Positions 1 to 10,632 are shown, numbered from the stretch's first letter. The stretch: DNA of 64,000 nt from Megascapheus bottae (GCA_024803745.1 JANJXV010000013.1:10230001-10294000); one strand, 5' to 3'. Notes: generated from the sequence alone by a model not told the origin. Program-made: numbers and translations.

Positions 1-222
1 ATTGGTGGCTCATGCCTGTAATCCTAGCTACTCAGGAGGCTGAGATCTGAAGACTGCAGTTCAAAGTTAGCCTAAACAATAAAGTCCATGAGATTCTTTG
101 TCCTAATTAACCACCAGAAAACCAGAAGGAGCTGTGGCTCAAAGTGACAGAATACTTAGCCTTGAGTAAAAAGAGCTCAGGGATAGTGCTCGGGCCCTGA
201 GTTCAAGACCCATGACTGACAA
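1..222 (+). mobile_element. B1-Geo SINE cut by the left edge
   Basis: Starts inside the B1 head (ggctcatgcctgtaatccta) and runs through the Geo module to gactgacaa and a poly-T/A transition. Only the first few bases of the head are missing. Confidence 0.85.
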
Positions 223-647
223 TTTTTTTTTTTTTAAAAGAAGACTCAGATTGTTCTGCCTTGGTTTGCTTCAAGCTAAGATCCTAAGATCTCTGCCTCC
301 TAATTAGTTAGGATTATGTATAGTGTGCTTTTTAAAGTGACTCAGCCCAACTTCTTCTCAAATAAAATAGGAACAATACGTCACAGGGTTTGTATTTATG
401 TATGAGTAGATGTGCAGATGCAGATACAGAAAACTGGAACAGTAGATACCAAATATGAGGAGACTAGGAAGTGAGATCTTCACCTTTTTACTTTTAGATT
501 TCTTCATTGAATGCTGATCTTACTTTATAGTGAACAAGTATTATATTAAAAAAAGAAAAAAAACTTTTCTGAAAAGGGGAAAAGCATAATGAGACTGTGT
601 CTAAGAAAAAAGAGAAAATGTTATTTCAAATATGTTATAAACATATC
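223..647. other. No recognised feature
   Basis: AT-rich AAMDC intron 3 sequence with short A-runs at 546-561. No exon or repeat family recognised. Confidence 0.5.
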
Positions 648-659
648 AAGTAATAAAAT

Positions 660-1008
660 ATTTTTTTGTCAGTTGTGGGGCTTGAATTCAGGGAATGGAT
701 GCTGTCCCTGAGCTCTTTTGTTCAAGGCTAGCACGCTACCACTTTAAGCCATAGTGCCACTTTCTTTTTATTTTATATCTTTTTAATTTTTTTGCCAGTC
801 CTGGAATGCCACTTTTTTTTTTTATTTTTTAACTCAGGGCCTGGGTGCTGTCCCTGAGCTTCTCTGCTCAAGGTTACTGCTCTACCACTTGAGCCACAGT
901 GCAGTGTTTTCAGAGTAGTGAAACTGGAGATAAGAGTCTCACAGACTTTCCTGCTTGGGCTGGCTCTGAACTTGGATCCTCAGATCTCAGCTGGAGTGCC
1001 ACTTTCTT
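660..1008 (-). mobile_element. B1-Geo SINE with internal duplication or nested copy
   Basis: A reversed Geo half (660-762) is followed by a second Geo start (about 793) and then a reversed B1 head ending cagatctcag. The whole block is flanked by a 12-base direct repeat aagtaataaaat (648-659 and 1009-1020), so it inserted as a unit or as two closely nested events. Confidence 0.75.
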
Positions 1009-1020
1009 AAGTAATAAAAT

Positions 1021-1205
1021 GTAACGGACCAGCTAGCCATGGGCCTTGTGGTGGCCTTTTCAATCAACAAAGACCCATGTGTGAGAGTGGGTACACAGAT
1101 TTTACCACCATGGGACACTGTAGTTTTGTGTATGTACATTAGGTTGTTTAGAGTGATGAAATAAGCTAATGATGCACTGCTCATAATGTATTTCTGTCAT
1201 TATGC
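1021..1205. mobile_element. Possible ancient MER-type DNA transposon fragment
   Basis: The segment with ttttaccaccatgggacac and tgtgtatgtacattaggttg followed by gatgcactgctcataatgta resembles a high-copy ancient mammalian repeat I remember. The family name is uncertain. The minus-strand ORF inside it is a shadow. Confidence 0.35.
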
Positions 1206-1379
1206 AAGAAATTATTTTATTGGCAGTTGCAAAAGCTGAGAAGCTCTGGGGTTGAGGCATTTCTAAGAGCTAAACCAACATTCTTGGGTTGGGTTTAACC
1301 TTAACAAAGCAAAGTAGCAGTAAATGAAGGCGAATGATATAGAGATGAATTCCAGCAAAGAGCATATATGAACAGGTTA

Positions 1380-1505
<126 letters not shown>

Positions 1506-1842
1506 CTAGATGTGGAAGAGAAAAACAGAAGGATACCAATCTTTCTTCCCAACAGGCATTATTTAGGGATTCATGCATTTAAGAAATGTTTATTGAGTTT
1601 CTCTGTAACCAAGTTATTTTTCTGAACCCTGTGAATAACAGAGAAGATGGATATAAAGCTGCTCTGAAGAACATACAAGCCTAGTGAAAAAATAAAAAGA
1701 AGACTAAAAAGAAAACTGGGTACCAGTGCTTCATGCTTGCAATCCTAGCTACTTAGGAGGATGAGATCTGAGGATCATGGTTTGAAGCCAGCCCAAACAG
1801 GAAAGTCTATGAGGTTTTCCAATCTCCAATTCACCAGCAAAA

Positions 1843-1927
1843 AGAAAGAAAGCGAGACAGAGACAAAGAGAGAAAGGACGGAAAGGAAGGAAAGGAAGGA
1901 AGGAAGGAAGGGAAAGAAGGAAAGAAA
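1843..1927 (+). repeat. GAAA/GGAA purine-rich repeat
   Basis: Irregular gaaag, ggaagg and aaagaaag units growing between two SINE pieces. Confidence 0.85.
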
Positions 1928-2158
1928 GACGGTGGTTTACGCCTGTAATCCTAACTACTTAGGAGGCTGAGATCTGAGGATCAAGGTTCAAAACCAGCCT
2001 GGGCACAAAAGGACCTGAGACTCTTATCTCCAATTAACCTCTAGAAAATGGGAAATGGGGCTTGGCTCAAGGGTAGGGTGGTAGCCTTGAGCTGAAGAGC
2101 TCAGGGACAGCGCTCAGGTGGAGTTCAAGCCCCATGAAGCCCTATGACCCACAAAAAA
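1928..2158 (+). mobile_element. B1-Geo SINE, 'ggggcttggctcaaggg' variant, nested
   Basis: The head reads acgcctgtaatcctaacta. The Geo half has the variant sequence gggcttggctcaagggtagg and ends ccatgacccac plus A-tail. It interrupts the SINE at 1718-2326. Confidence 0.85.
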
Positions 2159-2159
2159 A

Positions 2160-2229
2160 GAAGGAAAGAAAAAGGAAGGAAGGAAGGAAGGAAGGAAGGA
2201 AGGAAGGAAGGAAGGAAGGAAGGAAAGAA
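2160..2229 (+). repeat. (GGAA)n microsatellite
   Basis: At least 15 near-perfect aagg units directly after a SINE A-tail. Confidence 0.95.
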
Positions 2230-2326
2230 ACTGGGAAATGTTGCTGTGACTCAAGTGGTAGAGTACCAGCCTTAATTGAAAAAAGCTAAGGGACAGTGCC
2301 TAAGCCTTAAAGTTCAGCTCCCAGCA

Positions 2327-2330
<4 letters not shown>

Positions 2331-2359
<29 letters not shown>
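2331..2359 (+). repeat. (CA)n microsatellite
   Basis: About 14 CA units at the 3' end of the SINE ending near 2326. Confidence 0.95.
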
Positions 2360-2361
<2 letters not shown>

Positions 2362-2824
2362 TTCAATAGTTTTACAAGTGGCCCTTTAGAGTAAATGTCA
2401 GAATCCTTCAACTGGTCTGTAAATTCCCAGCTGCCTCTGTATTGTTTTCTTCTGTCCCTACTGCATCACACTGGCTTCTGTCAGGGCATATCCTCCTTCA
2501 CCTCTGATAAGATGATAAAAATACTGATCAAGATGCCTGTACTCATAAACTGACATGTTGACTTGAAATCCCTTTTGTACAATTAAAGCTTATAAAGAAA
2601 ATAAGATGAAAAGAAAATCTATAGATTGGGGAAAATATCAGCACATCGCATATCTAACAATGGACTTATACACAGAAGATATGAAGAACTCTTACAATAT
2701 CAGACAGAAACTTTTGGCAATTACACTGGCAAGGCTTTAATAGAGGCTTCATGTCTGAGATGAAGAGATGATTTGAGAATGAGTGATCAGGATGCTCATT
2801 AAAAAAACAACCCGGGGGGGGGGG
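2360..2824. other. Mostly unassigned intron; possible old L1 trace
   Basis: The phrase attggggaaaatatcagca with tatctaacaatggactta (2625-2670) resembles old LINE-like text. It is too short and decayed to assign. Confidence 0.3.
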
Positions 2825-3028
2825 GGCTGGGAGTTTGGCCTAGTGGTTAAAGTGCTTGCCTAGCATGCATGAAGACCCAGGTTCGATTCCTTGGTACCAC
2901 ATACATAGAAAAAAAAAAAAAGCCGGAAGTGGATGCTGAGGCTCAAGTGGTAGAGCTCTAGCCTTGAGAAAATCCAAGGACAGTGCTCAGGCCCTGAGCT
3001 CAAGCCCAGGACTGGCAAAAAAAAAAAT
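2825..3028 (+). mobile_element. IDL-Geo SINE, near full length
   Basis: Both halves are present (ID-like head at 2828, Geo at about 2921), ending ggactggc plus A-tail. It is preceded by a G-run, and the sequence aaaaaaacaacccgg occurs on both sides (2801-2815; about 3038-3052). That marks it as inserted into an older copy. Confidence 0.9.
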
Positions 3029-3044
3029 TAAAAAAATAAAAAAA

Positions 3045-3178
3045 CAACCCGGGTTCAATTTCTCAGTACCACATACATTGAAAAAGCTGGAAGTGGTGTT
3101 GTGGCTCAAGTGGCAGAGTGCTAGCCTTGAGAAAAGCCCAAGGACAGTGCTCAGGCTCTGAGTTCAGGCCCCACAACT

Positions 3179-3209
<31 letters not shown>
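3045..3209 (+). mobile_element. IDL-Geo SINE, older interrupted copy
   Basis: Starts within the ID-like head at cccgggttcaatttctcag, retains the whole Geo half and has a 29-base A-tail. Its front part was displaced by the copy at 2825-3028. Confidence 0.85.
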
Positions 3210-3214
<5 letters not shown>

Positions 3215-3707
3215 ATTAAAGCTTTTTAAGTGTATGGATAGGATAAAGTCTGAGAAATTTTGCTGGTCCTCTACAGTTTTAAAATGTGTTTTATTTTGTA
3301 TAAGATGCTAGCTAGTGCTAGTGCCCTGCCATCCTACACAAACACTCCAGTCATGTGATAAGGATTCTCTGTAGATGCTAAAATATATTCATGTGGTAGA
3401 AGGAATTCCTGTCATCCTTTAAATGTTTGCCTTCTGTCCTTTTGTGAGAACCCTTCAACCACCTCATTCTAGTTTATTTTTGGAGAAATAATGCTGATGG
3501 TGTCCTGGATTTTAGTGCACTTGGTTAACTGTGACGGATTAGATTAACTGGGAGAGGGGGTTAGGGAAGAGAATGTATCATACTTCAAATGGCTAAGAGG
3601 TATGGACTAAGGCCTCTGGAGTACTCTTTGATCCCAAGGTAGTCTCTGTATCAAATCACAGCAAGGAAACAATCTAGTAGGTGTTTTTGTTGTAATTGTT
3701 GTTTTAT
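3210..3707. other. No recognised feature
   Basis: Intron 2 of AAMDC; no exon, LTR or SINE recognised. Confidence 0.5.
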
Positions 3708-3908
3708 ACAGGTTCTGGGGCTTGAACTCAGGGCCTGGATGCTGTTTCTGAGCTTTATTGGTGTCCTTGTTCAAGGCTACCACTTAAGCCACAGCTCCAA
3801 TGTCCAGTTTTTTGGTAGTTAACTGGAGACTTCCTGCCTAGGCTGGCTTAACTCAAAGGTCAAAGCCTCCTAAGGAGCCAGAGTTAAAGGGATGAGCTAC
3901 TGCTAGCA
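3708..3908 (-). mobile_element. B1-Geo SINE, diverged
   Basis: Reversed Geo (ggttctggggcttgaactca) joins a decayed reversed B1 head ending gggatgagctactgc. Confidence 0.7.
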
Positions 3909-3935
3909 GCTTTTAACAATATGGTTTTTTTCTTT

Positions 3936-4126
3936 TCTTTTTTTTTTTTTTTTGTGAGTCATGGGGAGTAAACTCAGGGCCTCAGTTTTCCTCATGGCTA
4001 GAGCTCTACCACTTGAGCCACAGCACCATTTCTGCCGTTTTCTAAGTATGTGATACTGAGGAATTGAACCTGGGGTATTTGTGCCTGATAGGCAAGCACT
4101 CTACTACTAGGCCAAACTCCTGGCCC
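3936..4126 (-). mobile_element. IDL-Geo SINE
   Basis: Poly-T, reversed Geo, then reversed ID-like head ending aggccaaactcctggcccc. First of four minus-strand SINEs in a row. Confidence 0.9.
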
Positions 4127-4157
4127 CAACAATGAAGTTTTTTTGTTTTTGTTTTGG

Positions 4158-4357
4158 ATTTTTTTTTTTTTACCAGTCCTGGGGCTTGAACTCAAGGCAT
4201 GAGCACTGTCATTGGCCTTTCTCAAGACTAGAGCTCTACCACTTGAGCCTCAGCACCACTTCCAGCTTTTTTTTTCTATGTATGTAGTACTGAGGAATCA
4301 AACCCCAGTCTTCATGCATGCTAGGCAAGCACGATACCACTAGGCCAAATTCCTATC
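4158..4357 (-). mobile_element. IDL-Geo SINE
   Basis: Complete reversed dimer from ccagtcctggggcttgaact to aggccaaattcctatcc. Separated from the previous copy only by a T-rich linker. Confidence 0.9.
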
Positions 4358-4366
4358 CTTATACTC

Positions 4367-4448
4367 TTTTTTTTTTTTTTTTTTGGTCATGGGTCTGGAC
4401 ATTGTCCCTGAGCTCTTCAGCTCTTCTACCCCTTGAGCCACAGCAATA
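4367..4448 (-). mobile_element. Geo half only (SINE fragment)
   Basis: Poly-T, then a shortened reversed Geo module ending gccacagca, with no head. Confidence 0.75.
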
Positions 4449-4452
4449 TAGG

Positions 4453-4661
4453 TTTTTTTGTTTGTTTGTTTTGGTTTGTTTTGTTTTTGCCAGTCCTGGG
4501 CTTGAGCTCAGGGCTTGAGCACTGTCCTTGGAGCACTCTACCACTTGAGCCTCAGCACCACTTTCGGCTTTTTGCTATGTATATGGGGTACCAAGGAATC
4601 GAACCCGGGTCTTCGTGCATACTAGGCAAGCACTCTACCACTAGGCCAAATTCCCAGCCCC
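4453..4661 (-). mobile_element. IDL-Geo SINE
   Basis: A T/G-rich tail (tttgtttgttttgg) precedes a complete reversed dimer with aatcgaacccgggtcttcg, a well-preserved reversed B box. Confidence 0.92.
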
Positions 4662-4679
4662 CAGCTATATAGTTTTTTA

Positions 4680-5290
4680 AATGGGAAAAGTATCGAGAAC
4701 TTTATCAGAGAATATTATATGGATGGTTAATACATACTTGAAAAGACTCAATATCAATAGTCACTGTGGAAATGCAAATTAAAACCATAATGAGATATCA
4801 AATACCAGAGAGGAATTTGTATAAGAAATTAAATCTCTCATACACTGCTGCTGGTAGTGAAAAATGTAGAACTAATCTGGGATATAGTTTGGCAGTCTGT
4901 CATAAAGACAAACATACTTATCATGCAACACAACAATCACACCTCCTGGATATTTATCCTAAAGAAATTAAAAGGTGTTCACACAAAAACTTGTAAGTGA
5001 ATGTTCACAGAAGCTTTATTTATAATAAACTAAAACTGGAAATAAATAACCCAAATGTTTATCAACTGGTAAGTATGTAAACAGATTGTGTTATATTCAA
5101 TAGCCGAATATTACTCATCAATTAAAGTGAATAATCTAAGGATGTACATGGAAACATGGATGAACCTAAATATATACCAAGTAAAACACACAAATCTGAA
5201 AATGTTACAAACTTTATTAGCCCAATAGTATGAAAAGTTAATTTAAATAAGGTATATGAGATAACAGTATCTGTTAACTATTTTGATCAT
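4680..5290 (+). mobile_element. Old L1 (L1M-type) ORF2 3' end
   Basis: The phrases aaatgcaaattaaaaccata, actgctgctggtagtgaaaa and ggaaacatggatgaacc are the classic text of old mammalian L1 ORF2 C-terminal and 3' sequence. Many stops and no intact frame. It is clearly older than the L1 copies at 13.9, 22.5 and 62.4 kb. Confidence 0.85.
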
Positions 5291-5361
5291 TGTGATTAGG
5301 ATAGAGACTATCCTTTTTTATATATATACAGAGATATTTAAGAATAAAATCATTTAGTATT

Positions 5362-5577
5362 TTTTTCTTGCGGGTCATGGGGTTTGAACTAGGCCTGTGT
5401 ACTGTCCCTTGAGCTACTGCCCTACCCTTGAGCCAAGCCCCACTTCCCATTTTCTAGAGGTTAATTGGAGATAAAAGTCTCAGGTCTGTTTTGTGCCCAG
5501 GCTGACTTTGAACCTTGATCCTCAGATCTCAGCCTCCTGAGTAGCTAGGATTACAGGCATGAGCCACCGTGCCCCGC
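5362..5577 (-). mobile_element. B1-Geo SINE, ctctag variant
   Basis: The reversed Geo has the variant gagccaagccccacttccca. The reversed B1 head is well kept (gagtagctaggattacaggc). Confidence 0.88.
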
Positions 5578-5868
5578 AGTCATATGCTATTTTAAACATT
5601 CTCAAGAGCTTTGCCAAAAGAGAGGAGAAATAGGTGGGGAGGGACAATACAAAACAAGGGTCCCTGACCATGAAGTGTACAACCAATTTCCAGGTCCCAC
5701 TGGTCTCTCTCCCATGTTGCCTTGACTTTTTCTTTACTGAACTCTTTGCAACTGTGAAAAAAGGTAAGAGTTTAGACAAAAAGTTTTACCTCTAAGTGAA
5801 GAGAATGATAAAAGATAAAATATCAACTTTTGGTTCTGGGTAAAAGATATTTGAAAATACTTTGGGCT

Positions 5869-6195
5869 AGGTGCCGGTGGCTCACACCTGTAATCTTAGC
5901 TACTCAGAAGGCTGAGACCTGATGATCATGGTTCAAGGCCAGCCTGGGCAGGAAAGTCTATGACACTCTTTTTAAATTTTTTAAAAAATGTTTTAATTGT
6001 TGGTGTAATGTATAAAAGGTTACAATTGCATTTGCCAGGTAGTAGGTTAGTCTATGACACTCTTATCACCAATTAACTATCAGAAAACTAAATGTGGCAC
6101 TATGGCTCAAAAGTGGTAGTGCATTAGCCCCGAGCAAAAAAGCTCAAGGGCAGGACCTAGGTCTTGGAGGTCAAGCCAATGAAGGACCAAATCAA
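5869..6195 (+). mobile_element. B1-Geo SINE interrupted by an L1 stub
   Basis: The head runs to 5970 and the SINE resumes at 6049 with the same 16 bases (agtctatgacactctt at 5955-5970 and 6049-6064). The L1 fragment between them therefore inserted after this SINE. Confidence 0.88.
5971..6048 (-). mobile_element. 78-bp 5'-truncated L1 3' end with exact TSD
   Basis: On the minus strand it reads acctactacctggcaaatg and continues to an A-rich tail. This matches the plus-strand L1 3' ends at about 54520 and 62960. A 16-base TSD proves retroposition of only the last part of the 3' UTR. Confidence 0.85.
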
Positions 6196-6784
6196 CAACA
6201 AAAACCAAACAATACTCTTGTAACTTTTGTAATCCTAAAATTATTTAGCAACAAAATATATTTTAGTGTATAGTTATATATGCAAGTTATAAATTAGCCA
6301 GAAGAGACCACAAACAGGCATATGCACACACCCACCTACTAGTCCTTGATTTATTTCACCAGGGACACTGGGCTGAACAGGAGTCAGGTGCCTACATAAA
6401 GCATAAGGGAGGAGTATATTTTTATGGGCTTCCTAATAGCTCTCATTTCCTTGTGGAGTGTGCAGTTGCTGTGACGTTTTTTACATTCAGTATTTCAGAA
6501 AACAAATTCTCACAGCTGTCATTTGTATTCATGCCTCATGAGCCTTCCTGAAGGGTTTACACTAAGGTTGTCTGCACTCATGTTTAAGTATCAAAGTGTC
6601 ACTAAGGTTAGAGAACCTGCATATCAAAGGACATCCAAACCAGGGGCATCAAGGATCATTCACATCTTGGCACAGGATATTGAGTTGATACCCAAGGTGT
6701 GTTTCTAAAGAATATAGTGCCACTGCTCTAGCTTTTCTTGTTTTCTACAAAGATCAAAAGAGTTGGGGAAATGAATATATTTAA

Positions 6785-6868
6785 ATTTCTTTTGGTGCTG
6801 GATACAACCCAGGGCCTTGAACTTGTAAGCCAAATGCTCTAGCACTTGAGTTATGCCACAGCTCTGGA
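6785..6868 (-). mobile_element. ID-like monomer, old
   Basis: The reversed tRNA-like text tggtgctggatacaacccag to gccacagctctgg lacks a Geo half. Confidence 0.6.
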
Positions 6869-6895
6869 TTGTTCCTTAAATCTTTTCTAAACTTG

Positions 6896-7173
6896 CCCAA
6901 GTACCAGTGGCTCATATTTATAATCCTTTCTACTCAAGAAGCTGAGATCTAAAGATCTTGGTTCAAAGCCAACCCACAAGACTTGATCTCCAATTAGCCA
7001 GCTGGAATTAGCAGGCGCTGGTGGTTCCCTCTTACAATCCTAGTTTACTCAAGAGATTGAGATCTGATGATTGTCAACCCAGGTAGATAAATCCAACCAG
7101 CTAAAAGAGTGCCCAGCCATGAGTAGAAAAAAGCTGAGTGGGAGTGGTTATGTCCTTAGTTCAAGTCTCAGTG

Positions 7174-7174
<1 letters not shown>
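6896..7174 (+). mobile_element. Two tandem diverged B1-headed SINEs
   Basis: A B1 head at 6896-7007 is followed by a second head (ggcgctggtggttccctctt) and a decayed Geo half ending tcaagtctcagtga. Confidence 0.7.

Positions 7175-7212
<38 letters not shown>
7175..7212 (+). repeat. (CA)n microsatellite
   Basis: 19 consecutive AC units at the tail of the preceding SINE. Confidence 0.97.
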
Positions 7213-7215
<3 letters not shown>

Positions 7216-8410
7216 ATTACCTAAGCTTGTAAGTTTTTAAAAGGAAAAGCGAAATACCGGAGGTATTTTAATTCAATCACGACTAGCCCTTAAAGGCTGA
7301 TATAGCAGGATTAGATCTCTTTAGTTTTCATTCCAAAGTATGTGCTAAATTTTAGGATTACCTTCACCTAAAAAATATGGTTTAAAGAACTTAAATTTTT
7401 TTCTAGATATGATCACAATATTTAATAAAATAATAGATCAGGATTAGAGATCTTCACTTTCCTTAAATAAATGAATTTACATGAATTACTTAATAAATCT
7501 TTATGTAACAAAGAACAGCAACTACTTGGAGTACCATTATGTTCCGTAGGCTCACTTTCCTATATAATGAAACTAGGCCACTGACTGCTAGAAATTAAGT
7601 CAAAGTTCTAAGAGTGCAAAACTATGATCCTCTGGAGAGTCAGAGACCCAGAGATAGCCACAGCTCATCAGAGTTGCTAGATGAATGGAAAGTCAAGTGA
7701 TGATTTTGGCTGTGGCTGCTGTGCTTCAGGGTGTCATGGACAGAGCAATGAAAAAACACTGCAGTGGTCCATGGAGCCAGGCACTGGCAGTGATTACGCT
7801 CAGTTTCATGCAGAGGCCATGACTGGAGCATCAGCTGTGACTGAGGCATCTTTAGCCTGCTGGTTACTCTTTCTTCCAGTCTGAGAAGGAACCACTAAGG
7901 CTTTTGTGCTACTGAATGTCAGATGTAGTTCCTCTGTGTCATATAACCTAAGGTTGTAAAAGCTTATTGTTTTTTCCCTTGGGGAAAAGCTGTGAGTTGT
8001 AGAAAAAATATCTAGCTACTTACTATCCACTATACCCACTAAACCACAGGATCTTTTGTGGGCTCAGCCATTTTATGATTAATTTGAAAAGAAAACTCAC
8101 CTAAATTACACTTTCAAACAAGCCTTTACTTCTGCTAAAATTAAGGGAGCATAAATGGGTAGTAGCATTAGCTGGCTGTATTGCTGACAAAAGCAGAGTA
8201 AAGGTTAAAGGATCTCTGGAATATGTTCTCTCTGACACTGTCTGAGTCACATGCTCATTATCACTTGTCTAAATGATCTCTCTGCCTTTCAGGGCAGTGG
8301 CCTCCTTGATGCCATAGGTCCTTTTGGTATCCTGGTAACGCTTTGACTTCTTTCTCCAAGTAGTGTTTTAAAAATTCATAATAAAATATATAGGATTAGA
8401 AGGAAAGGAA
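7213..8410. other. No recognised feature
   Basis: The longest repeat-free stretch of AAMDC intron 2. Overlapping ORFs on both strands at 7640-7884 are short and match nothing I know, and no splice pair frames them. Could hold regulatory DNA; nothing specific is visible. Confidence 0.5.
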
Positions 8411-8430
8411 ACAAATGATCAAATCCTTTG

Positions 8431-8616
8431 TTTTGTTTTTGCTAATCCTGGGGCTTGAGCTCAGGACTTGAGCACTGTCCTTGGGCTTTCCTCAAGGCTA
8501 AGGCTCTACCACTTGAGCCACTTCTAACTTTTCTATGTATGTGGCACCAAGGAATTGAACCCAGGTTTCATGCATGCTAGGCAAGTACTTTACCAGAAGG
8601 CTAATCTCCCAGCCCC
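8431..8616 (-). mobile_element. IDL-Geo SINE with exact 14-bp TSD
   Basis: Reversed dimer flanked by acaaatgatcaaat at 8411-8424 and 8617-8630. Confidence 0.92.
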
Positions 8617-8639
8617 ACAAATGATCAAATTCTTATTAT

Positions 8640-8913
8640 TTTCGTGGTACTGGGCTTTGAACTCAGGGCTCTTACTAGGTAAATGCTCTGTTATTTGAGC
8701 CATACTTCCAATTCCTTTTTCCTTGATTTTCAGATAGCGTTTACTATGACTGACCTGATAATAAACCTCCCATGTAGCTCAGATCAAGGCACGTGCCTGG
8801 CTTATTGGTTTAGATGGAGTGTAACTTTATGTCTAAGCTGGTCTGGACTACAATTATCCTGATCTCTGCTTCCTGAGTAGAAGGGACTATAGGTGTGAGC
8901 TACTGTGTTCAGG
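8640..8913 (-). mobile_element. B1-dID type SINE, old
   Basis: Reversed ID-like part (ggtactgggctttgaactca) followed by a decayed reversed B1 (cctgagtagaagggactat). There is no Geo-specific insert, so it predates or lies outside the Geo families. Confidence 0.6.
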
Positions 8914-8941
8914 TGAATTGAGGAAATTTTTATTTTATTTT

Positions 8942-9138
8942 ATTGTCGGTTGTGGGCTGGAACTCAGGGTCTGGGCACTGTTTTGCTCAAGACTAACACT
9001 CTACCACTTTGAGTCACAGCACCACTTCCAGTTTTTGGGTTAGCTAGAGATAAGTCTAACAAGGACTTTTTTTGCTGGGCTGGCTCCAAACCTCAGATCT
9101 CAGCCTCTTCACAGTAGTATTACAGGCATGGGCCAGGC
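8942..9138 (-). mobile_element. B1-Geo SINE
   Basis: Reversed Geo starting gtcggttgtgggctggaact, then B1 head ending attacaggcatgggcc. Confidence 0.8.
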
Positions 9139-9154
9139 TAGAAAATCATTTTTA

Positions 9155-9245
9155 AGGCTGGTGATGTACTTCACTGGTAGAGCTACTCCTACTCTACTTT
9201 CCTCACGTATGGAAGGCCCTATATTCAATTCTCAGCACCACACAC
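9155..9245 (+). mobile_element. ID-like monomer, old
   Basis: tRNA-like text from ctggtgatgtacttcactgg to ttcaattctcagcacca. Confidence 0.6.
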
Positions 9246-9417
9246 AGGAAATTGATGTGAGATTAGTAATATATGTGGGCTATTTGAGAGGGTTTGAACT
9301 TACGTCCTCAGCTTATTTGGCTGGTGTTTTACTGCTTGATCCATGCCTCCAGCCTCTCCCCTTTAAAAATTATTTCAAGAGAGCGGAAACATTTTCCAAA
9401 AGTTTACTAGCATTGTA

Positions 9418-9621
9418 TCTCATACAGACTGAGCTTCCTAATCAAAAAATCCAAATCTAAAATGCTCTGAAATATGATCATGTGGTCAAATCGTTTTTGA
9501 TTTTAGAGTATTTTGGAATTCAGATTTTGGACTAGAGATGCTCAACCAGTAGTCTGAAAACATTCTAAAATGGAACCATTTTTTATCCGGAACATTTTGG
9601 ATAAGGAGTACTCAAACTGTA
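9418..9621. mobile_element. Tigger/MER8-like DNA transposon fragments
   Basis: The left end reads tacagactgagcttcctaat. The right ends read ctagagatgctcaacc and ataaggagtactcaaactgt. These inverted 'gggatgctcaacctgta' type termini and the repeated atccaaa/ttttggat text resemble MER8/Tigger ends as I remember them. Probably two short fragments side by side. Confidence 0.5.
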
Positions 9622-10430
9622 GTGCTAGTGTTAGTTGTTCTTTCTTAAATTTTGTTTACTTTTGCACTCTAATTAAGAGGTTTTGTTGGCTTCAGTCTGG
9701 TTTTCATAACTCCATATGCCAAATATACACAAAGCACACAGGCAAAAACAAGCAATAATATCAAATGTATACAATGTAGTTAGGAACAGGGTCAAATTAA
9801 ACCACTAACCCACAAGGGAGAAGCAAAGGTGGTGGAAGAGATACTTTTTGATCTCTTACCCTCAAGAGGTAGTAGAAAGAGTGTTTGGAGTCTTCATAGA
9901 CCAGAGGCATCTAGACAGAGTAGGAATGTGAGAGGATGTGAACCTACCTTAGAGAATGAAGCCAGTACACTGACCTGTACACACCCTGGCTATTCAGAAG
10001 ACAGATGAGTGTTTGTTTGGGTACAGGGATATAATCTAGTAAGACACTGTATCACACAGAAAAAAGAAAGGGGAATCTTATCCAACAAGAAGGCAACACA
10101 CCTACCCACGAAGAATCGCCACATGTGCTCTGTGGAAGCTAAGTAGCTGAGGATCACTGGCAGGTGGCCTCTGACCTGGCCCTTGGAATCAAACCCAAGG
10201 AGAATCTTCCTTGAGAGAAACCATCTCTGTTCCAGACAAGTAAAACAAAATCATAGAAGCAAACAGAATTTGGAACTAATCAGAGTAAACTTGAACCCCT
10301 CAGATTTTACCTGTGCTCCAACTGTCACTCTTCTGTACAGTATTCTGTTCCTAAAGCTCACTTAGCAGAGAAAAAAACAGCACCTAGCATACCAGGTTCC
10401 TTGCATCTCCTTAAAAAAAAAAAGTAAACT
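9622..10430. other. No recognised feature
   Basis: AAMDC intron 2; no repeat family or exon recognised. Confidence 0.5.
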
Positions 10431-10632
10431 GGTGCCAGGAGTTTGGACTAGTGGTAGAGTGTCTGTCTAACATGCACGAAGACCCAGGTTCAATTCCTTA
10501 GTACTACATACACAGGAAAAACTGGAAGTGGTTCTGTGGCTCAAGCGGTAGAACTCTGGCCTTGAGAAAACCCAAGGATGGTATGCAGGCCCTGATCTCA
10601 AGCCCCAGGACTGGCAAAAAAAAAAAAAAGTA
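10431..10632 (+). mobile_element. IDL-Geo SINE
   Basis: Complete dimer from ggtgccaggagtttggacta to ccaggactggc plus A13. The motif aagtaaa sits on both sides as a probable short TSD. Confidence 0.9.

Larger units (their letters stand above)
1718..2326 (+). mobile_element. B1-Geo SINE split by a nested SINE and microsatellites
   Basis: The B1 head occupies 1718-1842, and the matching Geo half (ggaaatgttgctgtgactca onward) resumes at about 2226. Between them sit purine repeats and a second SINE (1928-2158). Confidence 0.75.

Noticed and set aside
2160..2359. CRISPR-like or telomere-like repeat array
   Set aside because: Plain GGAA and CA microsatellites attached to SINE tails; no spacers.
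7640..7884. Overlapping ORFs in a repeat-poor AAMDC intron segment
   Set aside because: No recognisable protein, no splice-site pair in phase with AAMDC, and open on both strands, which suggests chance.
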